From Streptomyces ferrugineus (GTDB lineage: Bacteria > Actinomycetota > Actinomycetes > Streptomycetales > Streptomycetaceae), in contig NZ_CP063373.1 in NCBI RefSeq assembly GCF_015160855.1, forward strand, positions 5,704,001 to 5,768,000: a DNA stretch of 64,000 nt, written 5' to 3'. Positions within the stretch are counted from its first letter, which is position 1; each line of letters starts with the position of its first letter. Positions 1 to 8,178 of the stretch are shown here, piece after piece. The position numbers and the translations under genes were made by a program. The notes beneath the pieces are model-generated. The model worked only from the letters and a program-made list of their open reading frames with translations, did no database searches and was not told the origin of the DNA.

Positions 1-330
1 GAGGACACCGGCGAGTGGGCCGGCGAGGCCTACGACACCATGAAGTCCCTCGTCGCCGAGACCGTGGAGGCGGACCCCGAACTGCGGGTGCGGGAGCGGC
101 GCACGAAGTTCTACAACAGCCTGCAGCGGGCGACGAAGGTCTTCGAGGAACTGACCTTCGACGACGTTCAGGAGTTCGTGGAGGACGACATGGTCCAGCA
201 GCTGGAGGAGCTCCAGCAGGCCATCTCCACGTGCATCACGGCGCTGCGCGGCGCGCAGGCAGGCACCGGCGAAGCGAGCCTGCCGCGCTCACCCGGTCAG
301 GACGCCGCCGCTCACTCCTCGGCGCGGTGA
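1..330 (+). CDS. C-terminal fragment of an unrecognised protein (5' end outside window)
   Basis: The first codon of the window is already in frame and the frame stays open to a TGA at 328-330, so about 109 residues of a C-terminus are visible. The segment is acidic and helical-looking, with heptad-like stretches around LRVRERRTKFYNSLQ and DMVQQLEELQQAI, and ends in a low-complexity tail rich in Ser and Ala. I see no catalytic motif and no membrane segment, and do not recognise the family. Its 3' end overlaps the convergent DUF6328 gene by 19 bp. An internal ATG at 40 could be mistaken for a start, but coding continues upstream of it. Confidence 0.55.
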   Translation, partial: EDTGEWAGEAYDTMKSLVAETVEADPELRVRERRTKFYNSLQRATKVFEELTFDDVQEFVEDDMVQQLEELQQAISTCITALRGAQAGTGEASLPRSPGQDAAAHSSAR

Positions 331-794
331 CGCGCCCACAGCGGCAGCAGGAACCACCACAGCACGTACCAGACGACGACGCCCGCCACCAGCAGGGGCA
401 CGAACCAGTCGTGGGTGGCGACCCGCAGGATCAGCAGCAGCGAGCCCGACATGGTGCCGAGCAGCAGGAACAGGCCGACGAAGGTCATCTTGGAGGCCCA
501 TTCCACCGCCTGCGGCTTGATGCGCCGCCCGGCCACCAGACGGTGCAGCGACACGGGGCCGATCAGCGCGCCGGTGGCGGCGGCGCCCAGCACCACCGTC
601 ACGATGTAGATGGTCTGGTCCGTGTCGGTGAGCCTGTCGTACTTCGCCGTGAACACGACGGTGAGCAGGAAGCCGAACAGGATCTGGACGCCCATCTGGG
701 TCACCCGGACCTCCTGGAGGAGTTCGCCCCACATGCGGTCGGCCCGCTCCTCCTCGCTCTCGTCGCGGCCCGTCCGTCGTCCCTGTGCGGTCAT
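312..794 (-). CDS. DUF6328 family four-helix membrane protein
   Basis: A 160-residue protein when started at the ATG at 794 (MTAQGRR...); an alternative start ten codons upstream at 824 gives a Cys-containing extension that looks non-coding. A charged cytosolic N-terminus (RDESEEERADRMWGELLQE) precedes four hydrophobic segments, near residues 38-58, 68-90, 106-128 and 133-152 of the longer reading. The motif of an acidic start followed by LLQEVRVTQMGVQILFGFLL matches what I know of actinobacterial DUF6328 proteins, whose function is unknown. It is probably an integral membrane protein transcribed alone; the next gene upstream on this strand starts at 1862. Confidence 0.7.
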   Translation of the reverse strand: MTAQGRRTGRDESEEERADRMWGELLQEVRVTQMGVQILFGFLLTVVFTAKYDRLTDTDQTIYIVTVVLGAAATGALIGPVSLHRLVAGRRIKPQAVEWASKMTFVGLFLLLGTMSGSLLLILRVATHDWFVPLLVAGVVVWYVLWWFLLPLWARHRAEE

Positions 795-878
795 GCCGGT
801 ACAGGTAACCCCGCCGCGGAACACTCAAACGGCGGGGTCGGTGAGCGGCGTGGCCACCGCTCGCGGCGCGGTACGCGT

Positions 879-1862
879 CTACCAGCGGCCTTCGACCTGC
901 TCCTTGATCCGCCGGTCGTACAGGTCCCGGATCGCGGTGAGCGTGTGCTCGGACAGCTCCGGCAGCGCCGCGGCGGCCGCGTTGGCGCGGGCCTGCTCGG
1001 GCGAGCGGGCGCCCGGGATCACGGTGGTCACGCCGGGCTGCTGGATGATCCAGCGCAGCGCGAGCTGGGCCGGTGTGAAGCCCTCCGGGGCGAGGGCGGC
1101 GAACTCGACGGCCGCCTCCACGCCGGAGTCGTAGTCGACGCCGGAGAAGGTCTCGCCCTGGTCGAAGGACTCGCCGTGCCGGTTGTAGGTGCGGTGGTCG
1201 TTGGCCGGGAAGACGGTGTCCTTGGTGTACTTGCCCGACAGCAGGCCGGAGGCCAGCGGGACGCGGGCGATGATGCCGACGCCCGCCTCCTCGGCCGCGG
1301 GCAGCACCTCGAGGAGGGGCTTCATGCGGAACGGGTTGAGGATGATCTGCACGCTGGCCACGCCCGGCCGGGCGATCGCGGTCAGCGCCTCGGCGCAGGT
1401 CTCGACGCTGACGCCGTACTGCGCGATGCGCTCCTCCTCGACCAGGGTGTCCAGGGCGTCGAACACCTCGTCCGTGGAGTAGACCGGCGTCGGCGGGCAG
1501 TGCAGTTGGACCAGGTCGAGGCGGTCCACGCCGAGGTTGCGCCGTGAACGGTCGTTCCAGGCGCGGAAGTTGTCGAGAACGTAGTTCTCGGGGATCTGGT
1601 CGACACGGCGGCCCATCTTGGTCGCCACGAAGATGTCCAGCTCGGGCCTGCCCCGCAGGAAGCCGGCGATGGTCTGCTCACTGCGCCCGTCGCCGTACAC
1701 GTCGGCCGTGTCGAAGAAGGTGACCCCCGACTCCACCGCCGCGTCCAGTACCGAAAGGGCTTCCTTGTCGTCCACGTCTCCCCAGTCGGCGCCCAGCTGC
1801 CACGTACCGAGACCGACGACGGATGCCCGCTGACCCGACCTACCGATTACACGCTCGTCCAT
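879..1862 (-). CDS. Aldo/keto reductase
   Basis: A 327-residue NADPH-dependent aldo/keto reductase of the usual family length. The catalytic tetrad is visible: Asp and Tyr in FFDTADVYGDGRSEQ, Lys in FVATKMGRR and His in LVQLHCPP. The C-terminal LRWIIQQPGVTTVIPGARSPEQ is the NADP-binding region typical of AKR proteins of the perakine-reductase or YajO type. The enzyme should be cytosolic and reduce small aldehydes or ketones; the natural substrate cannot be told from sequence. It is divergent from the cholesterol oxidase gene at 2000, with 137 bp between the starts. It is one of three unrelated aldo/keto reductases in the window (also 27008-28000 and 32799-33704). Confidence 0.92.
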   Translation of the reverse strand: MDERVIGRSGQRASVVGLGTWQLGADWGDVDDKEALSVLDAAVESGVTFFDTADVYGDGRSEQTIAGFLRGRPELDIFVATKMGRRVDQIPENYVLDNFRAWNDRSRRNLGVDRLDLVQLHCPPTPVYSTDEVFDALDTLVEEERIAQYGVSVETCAEALTAIARPGVASVQIILNPFRMKPLLEVLPAAEEAGVGIIARVPLASGLLSGKYTKDTVFPANDHRTYNRHGESFDQGETFSGVDYDSGVEAAVEFAALAPEGFTPAQLALRWIIQQPGVTTVIPGARSPEQARANAAAAALPELSEHTLTAIRDLYDRRIKEQVEGRW

Positions 1863-1987
1863 GGCGTCAGTGTGTCATTCGCCGCCGGCGGGGGCGGAGG
1901 GGGCCCGCCGCCCGGGCCCCCTGTGAATTCGTCACCCACAAGAGTGAATCCGTTCGGCGAGCAAGCGGTTACCGTCGGCCGGGTCCC

Positions 1988-1993
1988 TAGCTT
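1988..1993 (+). promoter_or_regulatory. Putative -10 box of a leaderless cholesterol oxidase transcript
   Basis: TAGCTT fits the Streptomyces TANNNT -10 pattern. It is followed by exactly 6 nt and then the GTG start at 2000. No ribosome binding site precedes that GTG, so a transcript starting at the start codon is likely. No convincing -35 box is visible. Confidence 0.4.
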
Positions 1994-1999
1994 GGGCCT

Positions 2000-3688
2000 G
2001 TGATCGACAAGTTCACCCGCAGGGGCTTGCTCCGCACCGCGGCCCTGGCCGCCGTACCGACCCTGGCCCCGGCGGATCCGGCCGTCGCCGCGCGGGAGTT
2101 GCCGGACTTCCCGGCGGACGTGGCGCTGTACCGCTCGGCGTATCGCAACTGGGTCGGCGAGATCACCGCCGACGGGCTGTGGGCCTGCGCACCGGCCGGC
2201 CCGGATCAGGTGGCCGACGTCGTCAACTGGGCGTGGCGGCACGGCTGGAGGGTGCGCGCCCGAGGTTCCTCGCACGGCTGGTCACCGCTGACGATCACGC
2301 CGGGCACACCGTCGGACGCGCCGGTCCTCCTCGTCGACACGGCCTCACATCTCACCGGCCTGTCCCTGGAGTCGCCGACCGCGGTGCGGGCCGGCCCGGG
2401 CGTCACCCTGGAGGCCCTGCTCACCTACCTGGAGGAACACGGTCTGGGCGTCACCGCCACGCCCGCGCCCGGCAACCTCACCCTGGGCGGCGCCCTGGCG
2501 ATCGACGCCCACGGCACCGCCGTACCCGCGCTGGGCGAGCGGCGGCCGCCCGGTCACACATACGGCTCGCTGAGCAATCTCGTGCTGTCGCTGACGGCCG
2601 TCGTCTGGGACGAGGACAGCGGCGCGTATGTGCCGCGGACCTACGACCGTGCCGAGGCGGACTGCGCCGCGCTGCTCACCCACCTCGGCCGCGCCTTCGT
2701 CACCGAGGTCGTGCTGCGCGTGGGCGCTAACACCAACCTGCGGTGCGTCAGCCGCATGGACATCCCGGCCGACGAGCTGTTCGCCGCGCCCGGCTCCGAC
2801 GGCCGCACCTTCGCGAGCTTTCTGGACCGAGCAGGGCGGGCCGAGGCGATCTGGTTCGCCTTCACCGAGTGCCCGTGGCTGAAGGTGTGGAGCGTCTCCC
2901 CGACCCGGCCACTGACCTCACGGCAGGTGCGGACGCCGTACAACTACCCGTTCTCCGACAGCGTCCCGCCCCCGGTCGCGGAGCTGGTCGAGCGCGTCGT
3001 GTCGGACGGGGCCTGGTATCTGGCTCCGGTGCTGGGCAACGCTCAGTACGACGCGGCCGTGCTCGGGCTGACGGCCACGCTGTCGGCGGACATCTGGGGG
3101 CCGTCCAAGAACACGCTGCTGTATCTGCGGCCGACGACGCTGCGGATCGCCACGAACGGCTACGCGGTGCACACCGGCCGGGACCAGGTGCAGCGCGTCG
3201 TCGCCGAGTTCGCCGCCTTCTACCGGGAGCGGCTCACGGCCTACGCCGACCGGGGCCGGTTCCCGGTCAACGGGTCGGTGGAGATCCGGGTGACGGGCCT
3301 CGACGATCCGGGGGACGTCGGGCACACGGGGGCGCGGGCCCCGCTGCTGTCGGCGCTCCGGCCGCGCGACGACCGCCCCGAGTGGGACACCGCCGTGTGG
3401 CTGAACATCCTGACGCTGCCCGGGACGCCGTACGCGGAGGAGTTCTCGAGCCAGATCGAGCGGTTCCTGCTGCGTACCTTCGACGGCGAGTACGCCATGA
3501 CCAGGGTCGAGTGGTCGAAGGGCTGGGCCTATACGAGGGAGGCCGCCTGGAGCGACGGCGAGGTGCTGGGCCATGCGGTGCCCGGCGGCTTCGGGGAGGA
3601 CACGTGGGGGCAGGCCCGCGGTGTGCTGGACCGGCTCGATCCGCACCGGGTGTTCGGCAACGGCTTCCTCGACCGGTTGTTCCGGTGA
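2000..3688 (+). CDS. Secreted type II (VAO-fold) cholesterol oxidase-like flavoprotein
   Basis: 562 residues. A twin-arginine signal (FTRRGLLRTAALAAV, residues 5-19) is followed by an FAD_binding_4 domain (about 40-235) and a cholesterol-oxidase substrate-binding domain to the C-terminus. GSSHGWSPL at 89-97 supplies the His (H92) expected to bind FAD covalently in type II, Brevibacterium BCO2-type enzymes, and APGNLTLGGALAIDAHG resembles the FAD pyrophosphate loop. Type II enzymes oxidise and isomerise cholesterol to cholest-4-en-3-one, releasing hydrogen peroxide. Length, Tat signal and fold all fit that family; true substrate preference for sterols is inferred. The GTG start at 2000 is supported by a -10 box 6 nt upstream. 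The gene is convergent with the monooxygenase at 3707. Confidence 0.85.
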   Translation: MIDKFTRRGLLRTAALAAVPTLAPADPAVAARELPDFPADVALYRSAYRNWVGEITADGLWACAPAGPDQVADVVNWAWRHGWRVRARGSSHGWSPLTITPGTPSDAPVLLVDTASHLTGLSLESPTAVRAGPGVTLEALLTYLEEHGLGVTATPAPGNLTLGGALAIDAHGTAVPALGERRPPGHTYGSLSNLVLSLTAVVWDEDSGAYVPRTYDRAEADCAALLTHLGRAFVTEVVLRVGANTNLRCVSRMDIPADELFAAPGSDGRTFASFLDRAGRAEAIWFAFTECPWLKVWSVSPTRPLTSRQVRTPYNYPFSDSVPPPVAELVERVVSDGAWYLAPVLGNAQYDAAVLGLTATLSADIWGPSKNTLLYLRPTTLRIATNGYAVHTGRDQVQRVVAEFAAFYRERLTAYADRGRFPVNGSVEIRVTGLDDPGDVGHTGARAPLLSALRPRDDRPEWDTAVWLNILTLPGTPYAEEFSSQIERFLLRTFDGEYAMTRVEWSKGWAYTREAAWSDGEVLGHAVPGGFGEDTWGQARGVLDRLDPHRVFGNGFLDRLFR

Positions 3689-3706
3689 GGCACGTCCCTT
3701 CGCCGT

Positions 3707-4900
3707 TCAGGGGCGGGACGCCCTCGCCTGCATGGTGCGGGCGAGCTTCGGGCCCAGCCGGCGCTTGAGGCGGCGCGTCGTCTCCAGCCGGCCGGCCGCC
3801 CGGTCGAGCCGGTAGTAGAGCCGGGGCGGCACATGGGGCAGCAGGGGCGAGTGGCGCTGGCCGAGGAGGGCGAACATCTGCTGCGGGGGCAGGTCGATGT
3901 AGCGGGGCAGGTTCTCGTACCAGCGGGCGCTGAGGCGGGCCGCGCTCTGGACGGACAACAGGGCCCGTCTGCGCTGCCGTTCGTAGCGGTCGAGGGCCTG
4001 CGGCAGGGCGGGCTGCTCGTGCAGTGCTCCCGCCAGGGCGATGGCGTCCTCCAGGGCGAGGGTCGTGCCGGCGCCGACGGAGTAGTGGGTGGTGTGGGCG
4101 GCGTCGCCGATCAGGACGAGGTTGCCGCGGTGCCAGGTGCGGTTGGTGAGGGTGCGGAAGGTCAGCCATTGAGCCGAGGGGCGGCCGATGAGGGGGTGGC
4201 CGTCGAGGATGTCGGCGAAGAGCTTCTCCAACAGGGCCAGTCCGTCGGCCTCGTTCGCGGTGTCCAGGCCGAGGCCGGTCCAGGTCTCGGGGGCACATTC
4301 GACGACGCAGGTGCTCGACTCGGGTCCGAAGCCGTAGCCGTAGCACCAGATCCAGCCGTGGCCGGTCTCGACGAAGGCGAAGGTGAAGGCTTCGAAGACC
4401 TTGCTCGTGCCGAGCCAGAGGTAGCGGTTGCGGCCGGTGCCGATCGCCGTGCCGAAGTGGTCGGCGTGGCGGGTGCGCAGGGCGCTGTGAACGCCGTCGG
4501 CCGCCACGATCAGGTCGGCGTCGGGCAGGTCGTCCGGGGTGATCCCGTGCTCGAACTCCAGGCGTACGCCCAGCGAGCGGGCGCGCTCGGCGAGGATCTC
4601 CAGCAGGCGGTGGCGGCCGATGCCGTGGCCCTCGTCGCCGGGCCGGCGGGTCGTCAGGTCCCGTACGTGGGCCACTCCTTCGCTCCAGCGGACCGAGTTC
4701 GCCTCGACGGCCCGGGCCGACTCGGGGTCGTGCGCGTGAAGTCTGTCGAGCAGTCCGCGCCAGTAGGTGACGCCCCAGCCGTAGGTGGAGCCCTCCGGAT
4801 CGCGTTCGTGGACGGTGATGTCGTGGGACGGGTTCCGCAGCTTGAGCAGGATCGAGAGATACAGGCCGGCGGGCCCGCCGCCGACGCAGGCGACCTTCAC
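3707..4900 (-). CDS. VioD-like FAD-dependent aromatic monooxygenase
   Basis: Start chosen at GTG 4900 (397 residues) because AGGGG lies 5 nt upstream and the reading then begins KVACVGGGPAGLYLS, a canonical GxGxxG dinucleotide fold at the N-terminus. Other class A flavin hydroxylase motifs are VAADGVHSALR (DG motif, ribityl/NADPH region) and LIGDAAHTTHYSVGAGTTL (GD motif). The block GRNRYLWLGTSKVF and the TFIVEC-like CVVECAPETW resemble VioD, the tryptophan-derivative 5-hydroxylase of violacein synthesis, and the N-terminal half of anthraniloyl- or salicylyl-CoA hydroxylases. It probably hydroxylates an aromatic or indolic ring using NAD(P)H and oxygen; the substrate is unknown. It stands alone, divergent from melC1, with no violacein partner genes nearby. 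Confidence 0.8.
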   Translation of the reverse strand: MKVACVGGGPAGLYLSILLKLRNPSHDITVHERDPEGSTYGWGVTYWRGLLDRLHAHDPESARAVEANSVRWSEGVAHVRDLTTRRPGDEGHGIGRHRLLEILAERARSLGVRLEFEHGITPDDLPDADLIVAADGVHSALRTRHADHFGTAIGTGRNRYLWLGTSKVFEAFTFAFVETGHGWIWCYGYGFGPESSTCVVECAPETWTGLGLDTANEADGLALLEKLFADILDGHPLIGRPSAQWLTFRTLTNRTWHRGNLVLIGDAAHTTHYSVGAGTTLALEDAIALAGALHEQPALPQALDRYERQRRRALLSVQSAARLSARWYENLPRYIDLPPQQMFALLGQRHSPLLPHVPPRLYYRLDRAAGRLETTRRLKRRLGPKLARTMQARASRP

Positions 4901-5260
4901 ACACACCCCTGGAAAATACCCGATTCGGTCATTTCGGGTCCGCAGGGTAGCAGGGCGGGAACACCGCGCAGGGCATTCCGGATCGCGCCAGTTTCCGTAG
5001 GTGGGGCACATCTCCCGACGTCACGCCCACCCGCGAAGGATCACCGGAAACCCGCTTCCCGGGAGAAGGAATTCGCCGTTCCGCGGCTGCGCGGACGCCG
5101 GCCGCGACAAGATCATCCTCGTTCAACACTGTACGACATTTAGCAACTTGTCCGGATCGAGGCCACCCGCTCCCGACCGATTTCTCCCGTGCTCGTCCGG
5201 CCCGATAGGTATGCGGGGTTCGCAACCGAACGAATCACCGAACGAACCCAGGAGGTCCGC
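4901..5260. other. Intergenic region between the divergent monooxygenase and melC operon
   Basis: 360 bp with no supported gene. It must hold the promoters of both flanking units. The stretch around 5120-5150 is unusually AT-rich for this window and is the most likely place for a control region. A TAGGTAT hexamer-like box lies near 5213, about 48 bp before the melC1 start. I found no clear operator palindrome. Confidence 0.6.
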
Positions 5261-5632
5261 ATGCCGGAACTCAGCCGTCGCCGTGCCCTGACCGCCGCGG
5301 CCGCCCTCGCCACCATGGCCGGTGTCCAGCCGGCCGTCGCCCCCACCGTGTCCGCCACGGAGCACGGCCGTCACACCCCGGCGTCCTTCGACGAGGTCTA
5401 CAAGGGCCGCCGGATACAGGGCCGGCCGGTCTCGGGCGGCGCTCATCAGCATCACGGAGGCGGCTACGCCGTGTCCGTCGACGGGGTGGAGCTGCATGTG
5501 ATGCGCAACGCCGACGGCAGCTGGATCAGCGTCGTCAGCCACTACGACCCGGTGCCCACCCCGCGCGCCGCCGCCCGTGCCGCCGTGGACGAGCTCCAGG
5601 GCGCCGCACTTCTGCCCTTCCCCGCCAACTGA
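5261..5632 (+). CDS. melC1: Tyrosinase copper chaperone (MelC1-type cofactor)
   Basis: 123 residues starting at ATG 5261 with AGGAGG 7 nt upstream. A twin-arginine export signal ([19 protein letters not shown]) is followed by the cofactor domain. MelC1 forms a complex with apo-tyrosinase, delivers copper and carries MelC2 out through the Tat pathway. Expected residues are visible: the His cluster in [13 protein letters not shown] and the segment [19 protein letters not shown], whose Tyr enters the tyrosinase active site. It is followed 34 bp later by melC2 on the same strand, the standard melanin operon arrangement. Confidence 0.95.
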   Translation: MPELSRRRALTAAAALATMAGVQPAVAPTVSATEHGRHTPASFDEVYKGRRIQGRPVSGGAHQHHGGGYAVSVDGVELHVMRNADGSWISVVSHYDPVPTPRAAARAAVDELQGAALLPFPAN

Positions 5633-5666
5633 CTCTCCGTACCCGCACTCTGGAGCACGCTCGACC

Positions 5667-6491
5667 ATGACCGTCCGCAAGAACCAGGCCGCCCTGACCG
5701 CCGACGAGAAGCGCCGCTTCGTCGCCGCCGTCGTGGAGTTGAAGCGCAGCGGCCGCTACGACACGTTCGTCACCACGCACAACGCCTTCATCGTCGGCGA
5801 CACCGACGACGGTGAGCGCACCGGCCACCGTTCACCTAGTTTCCTGCCCTGGCATCGCAGATTCCTGCTCGACTTCGAGCGCGCCCTGCAGGAGGTGGAC
5901 TCCTCGGTCGCGCTGCCCTACTGGGACTGGAGCACCGATCGCTCGATACGGTCGTCGCTGTGGGCGCCCGACTTCCTGGGCGGCACCGGGCGCAGCCGCG
6001 ACGGGCGGGTGATGGACGGGCCGTTCGCGGCGTCGGCCAGCAACTGGTCGATCAATGTGCGCGTCGACGGCCGTACGTTTCTGCGCCGCTCGCTCGGCAC
6101 CGCCGTACGGGAGCTGCCGACCCGGGCCGAGGTGGAGTCCGTGCTCGCCATGCCGACGTACGACACGGCGCCCTGGAACAGCGCGTCGGACGGCTTCCGC
6201 AACCACCTCGAGGGCTGGCGCGGCGTCAACCTGCACAACCGGGTCCATGTGTGGGTCGGCGGGCACATGGCGACCGGCATGTCGCCCAACGACCCGGTGT
6301 TCTGGCTGCACCACGCCTACGTCGACAAGCTTTGGGCGCAGTGGCAGCGGCTCCACCCCGGCAGCGGGTATGTGCCGGTGGCCGGGACACCGAACGTGGT
6401 GGACCTCAACGACACGATGAAGCCGTGGAACGACGTGCGTCCCGCCGATCTGCTCGACCACACCGCGCACTACACCTTCGACGCGGCCTGA
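5667..6491 (+). CDS. melC2: Tyrosinase (type 3 copper monophenol monooxygenase)
   Basis: 274 residues starting at ATG 5667 (MTVRKNQAALT), the exact length and start of Streptomyces MelC2. All six copper-binding histidines are at the family positions: H38, H54 and H63 for CuA, and H190, H194 and H216 for CuB (in LHNRVHVWVGGHM and FWLHHAYVDKLW). The enzyme hydroxylates tyrosine and oxidises DOPA to dopaquinone, giving melanin outside the cell; it has no signal peptide of its own and relies on MelC1 for export. A short hairpin just after the stop separates it from the convergent RNase H gene. Confidence 0.97.
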   Translation: MTVRKNQAALTADEKRRFVAAVVELKRSGRYDTFVTTHNAFIVGDTDDGERTGHRSPSFLPWHRRFLLDFERALQEVDSSVALPYWDWSTDRSIRSSLWAPDFLGGTGRSRDGRVMDGPFAASASNWSINVRVDGRTFLRRSLGTAVRELPTRAEVESVLAMPTYDTAPWNSASDGFRNHLEGWRGVNLHNRVHVWVGGHMATGMSPNDPVFWLHHAYVDKLWAQWQRLHPGSGYVPVAGTPNVVDLNDTMKPWNDVRPADLLDHTAHYTFDAA

Positions 6492-6505
6492 GCCCCGTGG
6501 GGCTC
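6490..6505. terminator. Hairpin between convergent melC2 and RNase H genes
   Basis: GAGCCCCGTGGGGCTC is a perfect inverted repeat beginning at the last base of the melC2 stop region. It lies 4 bp from the RNase H stop, so it can serve both directions. There is no T-run. Confidence 0.5.
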
Positions 6506-6509
6506 GTCG

Positions 6510-7190
6510 TCATGCCTGCGCGGTACGGCACTCCGGGTGGCCCCAGCCCTGGGCGTTCTTCGCGATCTGCTCGCCCGCCGCATAGCCGCGGCCGCACCCG
6601 CAGCGGCCGGGGAACTTGGCCTTGATGGTGCGCGCGGAGCTGCCGTTCTGCCGGGACGCCGCCGCCCTGCGACGCGGCGCCTTGGTCTTCGGGGTGTCCG
6701 GGGACGGCGGCGGCTCCGGTGAGCCGAGCTCGCTGCCCGCCGGCTCCTGCACGGTGGCGGCCTGGCTGGCGGCGCGGTCGGCGAAGTCGTTGAGCCGGTC
6801 GCCGTCGACCTGGTGGGCGGGGACGTAGCGGAACTCGACCGTGCGGCCGTCGAGCAGCTCGTCGATGCGTACCACCAGGTCCTGGTTGGCGACGGGCTTG
6901 CCGGCGGCCGTCTTCCAGCCGTTGCGCTTCCAGCCCGGCAGCCAGGTGGTGACGGCCTTCATGGCGTACTGCGAGTCCATGCGGATCTCCAGCGGTACGC
7001 CCGGGTCGGTCGCGGTGAGCAGGCGTTCCAGCGCGGTGAGTTCCGCGACGTTGTTGGTGGCCCTGCCCAGCGGCCCCGACTCCCAGCGGGCCGGGGCCTC
7101 GGTCTCGTCGGCGACGACCCAGGCCCAGCCCGCCGGCCCGGGGTTTCCCTTCGAAGCCCCGTCGCACGCGGCCACAACACGTTCACGCAT
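6510..7190 (-). CDS. RNase HI with C-terminal zinc-ribbon-like extension
   Basis: 226 residues. Residues 1-140 form an RNase HI domain with the full active site: D10 (ACDGASKGNPGP), E50 (NNVAELTALE), D72 (RMDSQYAM), H126 and D138 (PAHQVDGDRLNDFADR). It should hydrolyse the RNA strand of RNA-DNA hybrids. After a Pro/Ala-rich linker (145-185) there is a second unit, IKAKFPGRCGCGRGYAAGEQ followed by GWGHPEC, in which two Cys, a His and a Cys could bind zinc. Similar AKFPGxCxxC...H..C modules occur in actinobacteria as small nucleic-acid-associated zinc units. The extension is what makes this protein longer than classical RNase HI (about 155 residues). Confidence 0.9.
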   Translation of the reverse strand: MRERVVAACDGASKGNPGPAGWAWVVADETEAPARWESGPLGRATNNVAELTALERLLTATDPGVPLEIRMDSQYAMKAVTTWLPGWKRNGWKTAAGKPVANQDLVVRIDELLDGRTVEFRYVPAHQVDGDRLNDFADRAASQAATVQEPAGSELGSPEPPPSPDTPKTKAPRRRAAASRQNGSSARTIKAKFPGRCGCGRGYAAGEQIAKNAQGWGHPECRTAQA

Positions 7191-7242
7191 GCGCCGATCA
7201 TGCCATGGGCCGGCGGGCCGTCCGGTCGCAGGTCTCCCGCGA

Positions 7243-8043
7243 TCAGGGGACGTCCGTCGTCTTCGGCATGTCCCCTTCCGTCGTCGTGACGTCGATCACC
7301 GAGAAGTTCGCGCCCTGCGGGTCGGTGAGCGCCGCGAACCGGCCGAACGGCGAGCTCATCGGCCCGAAGCGCAGAATGGCGCCCTGCTTGGTGGCCCGGG
7401 CGACCGCGTCGTCGCAGTTGGCGACCGTGAAGTAGACGTTGATGTAGGAGGGGACCTCGGGCGGGAACTCCTCCGTCATCTGCATCCGGCCGAGGACCAT
7501 GTCGTCGCCGAGGGAGTAGATCCGGAAGTCGACCTCGTCGTCCTCCATCTGCTTGGCGCCGTACCCGAAGACGGCCGGGAAGAAGGCGTCCGGCTTCTCC
7601 CGCTCGCGGGTGAAGACCTCGCCCCAGCAGTACGCGCCGGGCTGGTCCATCGGCGCCTCGAAGCCCTCGTGGGTACCGGGCTGCCAGAGGCCGAAGATCG
7701 CGCCGCTGGGCTCGCGGGCCAGGCACATGCTGCCGACCTCGCCGACCGCCATCGGCTCCATCAGGATCTCGCCGCCGTTCTCACGGATCTTGGCGCCGGT
7801 GGCGCCCACGTCGGCGGACGCGAAGTAGAGGCACCACTGCGACTGCCCCTCCTGGCCCGGCATGGGCGGGACGACCGCGGCGGCCGCCTTGCCGTTCGCG
7901 TAGGCCTGGGTGTAGTTGCCGTAATCCGTCGACTCCTCGCCGAACGTCCAGCCCAGGACGTCGCCGTAGAAGTTCTTGGCCCCCTCGATGTCGCTGAACA
8001 TCGCGTCGGCCCAGATCGGGGTTCCCTCAGGTTTCACGGCCAT
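7243..8043 (-). CDS. Two-domain VOC (glyoxalase/bleomycin-resistance fold) protein
   Basis: 266 residues when started at ATG 8043, which has GGGAGAGG about 9 nt upstream; an ATG at 8085 would add 14 residues without a clear ribosome site. Two consecutive vicinal-oxygen-chelate domains are visible, each beginning with a strand and a fish-hook of the type IWADAMFSDIEGAKNFYGDVLGWTF (first, about 8-125) and GAYCWGEVFTRE..DAFFPAVFGY (second, about 140-260). Proteins of this subfamily are usually annotated as glyoxalase-like or 27-kDa antigen Cfp30B-like. The reaction is unknown. It may be monocistronic. Confidence 0.85.
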   Translation of the reverse strand: MAVKPEGTPIWADAMFSDIEGAKNFYGDVLGWTFGEESTDYGNYTQAYANGKAAAAVVPPMPGQEGQSQWCLYFASADVGATGAKIRENGGEILMEPMAVGEVGSMCLAREPSGAIFGLWQPGTHEGFEAPMDQPGAYCWGEVFTREREKPDAFFPAVFGYGAKQMEDDEVDFRIYSLGDDMVLGRMQMTEEFPPEVPSYINVYFTVANCDDAVARATKQGAILRFGPMSSPFGRFAALTDPQGANFSVIDVTTTEGDMPKTTDVP

Positions 8044-8178
8044 GGCTGCGGCCCTCTCCCGGATCGGTGAGTTGTCCGGATTCATACGCTAGCCACCGGC
8101 CGGTCGGGGCGCGCGCCGAATACCTGGTTCCGTTCCAGACTGGGGGAGACGGCGGCCGGTCGACGGACGGGGCTCGGT

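Noticed and set aside
3267..4904. Very long open frames antisense to or in other frames of the cholesterol oxidase and monooxygenase genes, and similar ones elsewhere
   Set aside because: They have Arg/Pro/Ala-rich composition with no domains and mirror real genes; such frames are common in high-GC DNA because stop codons are rare.
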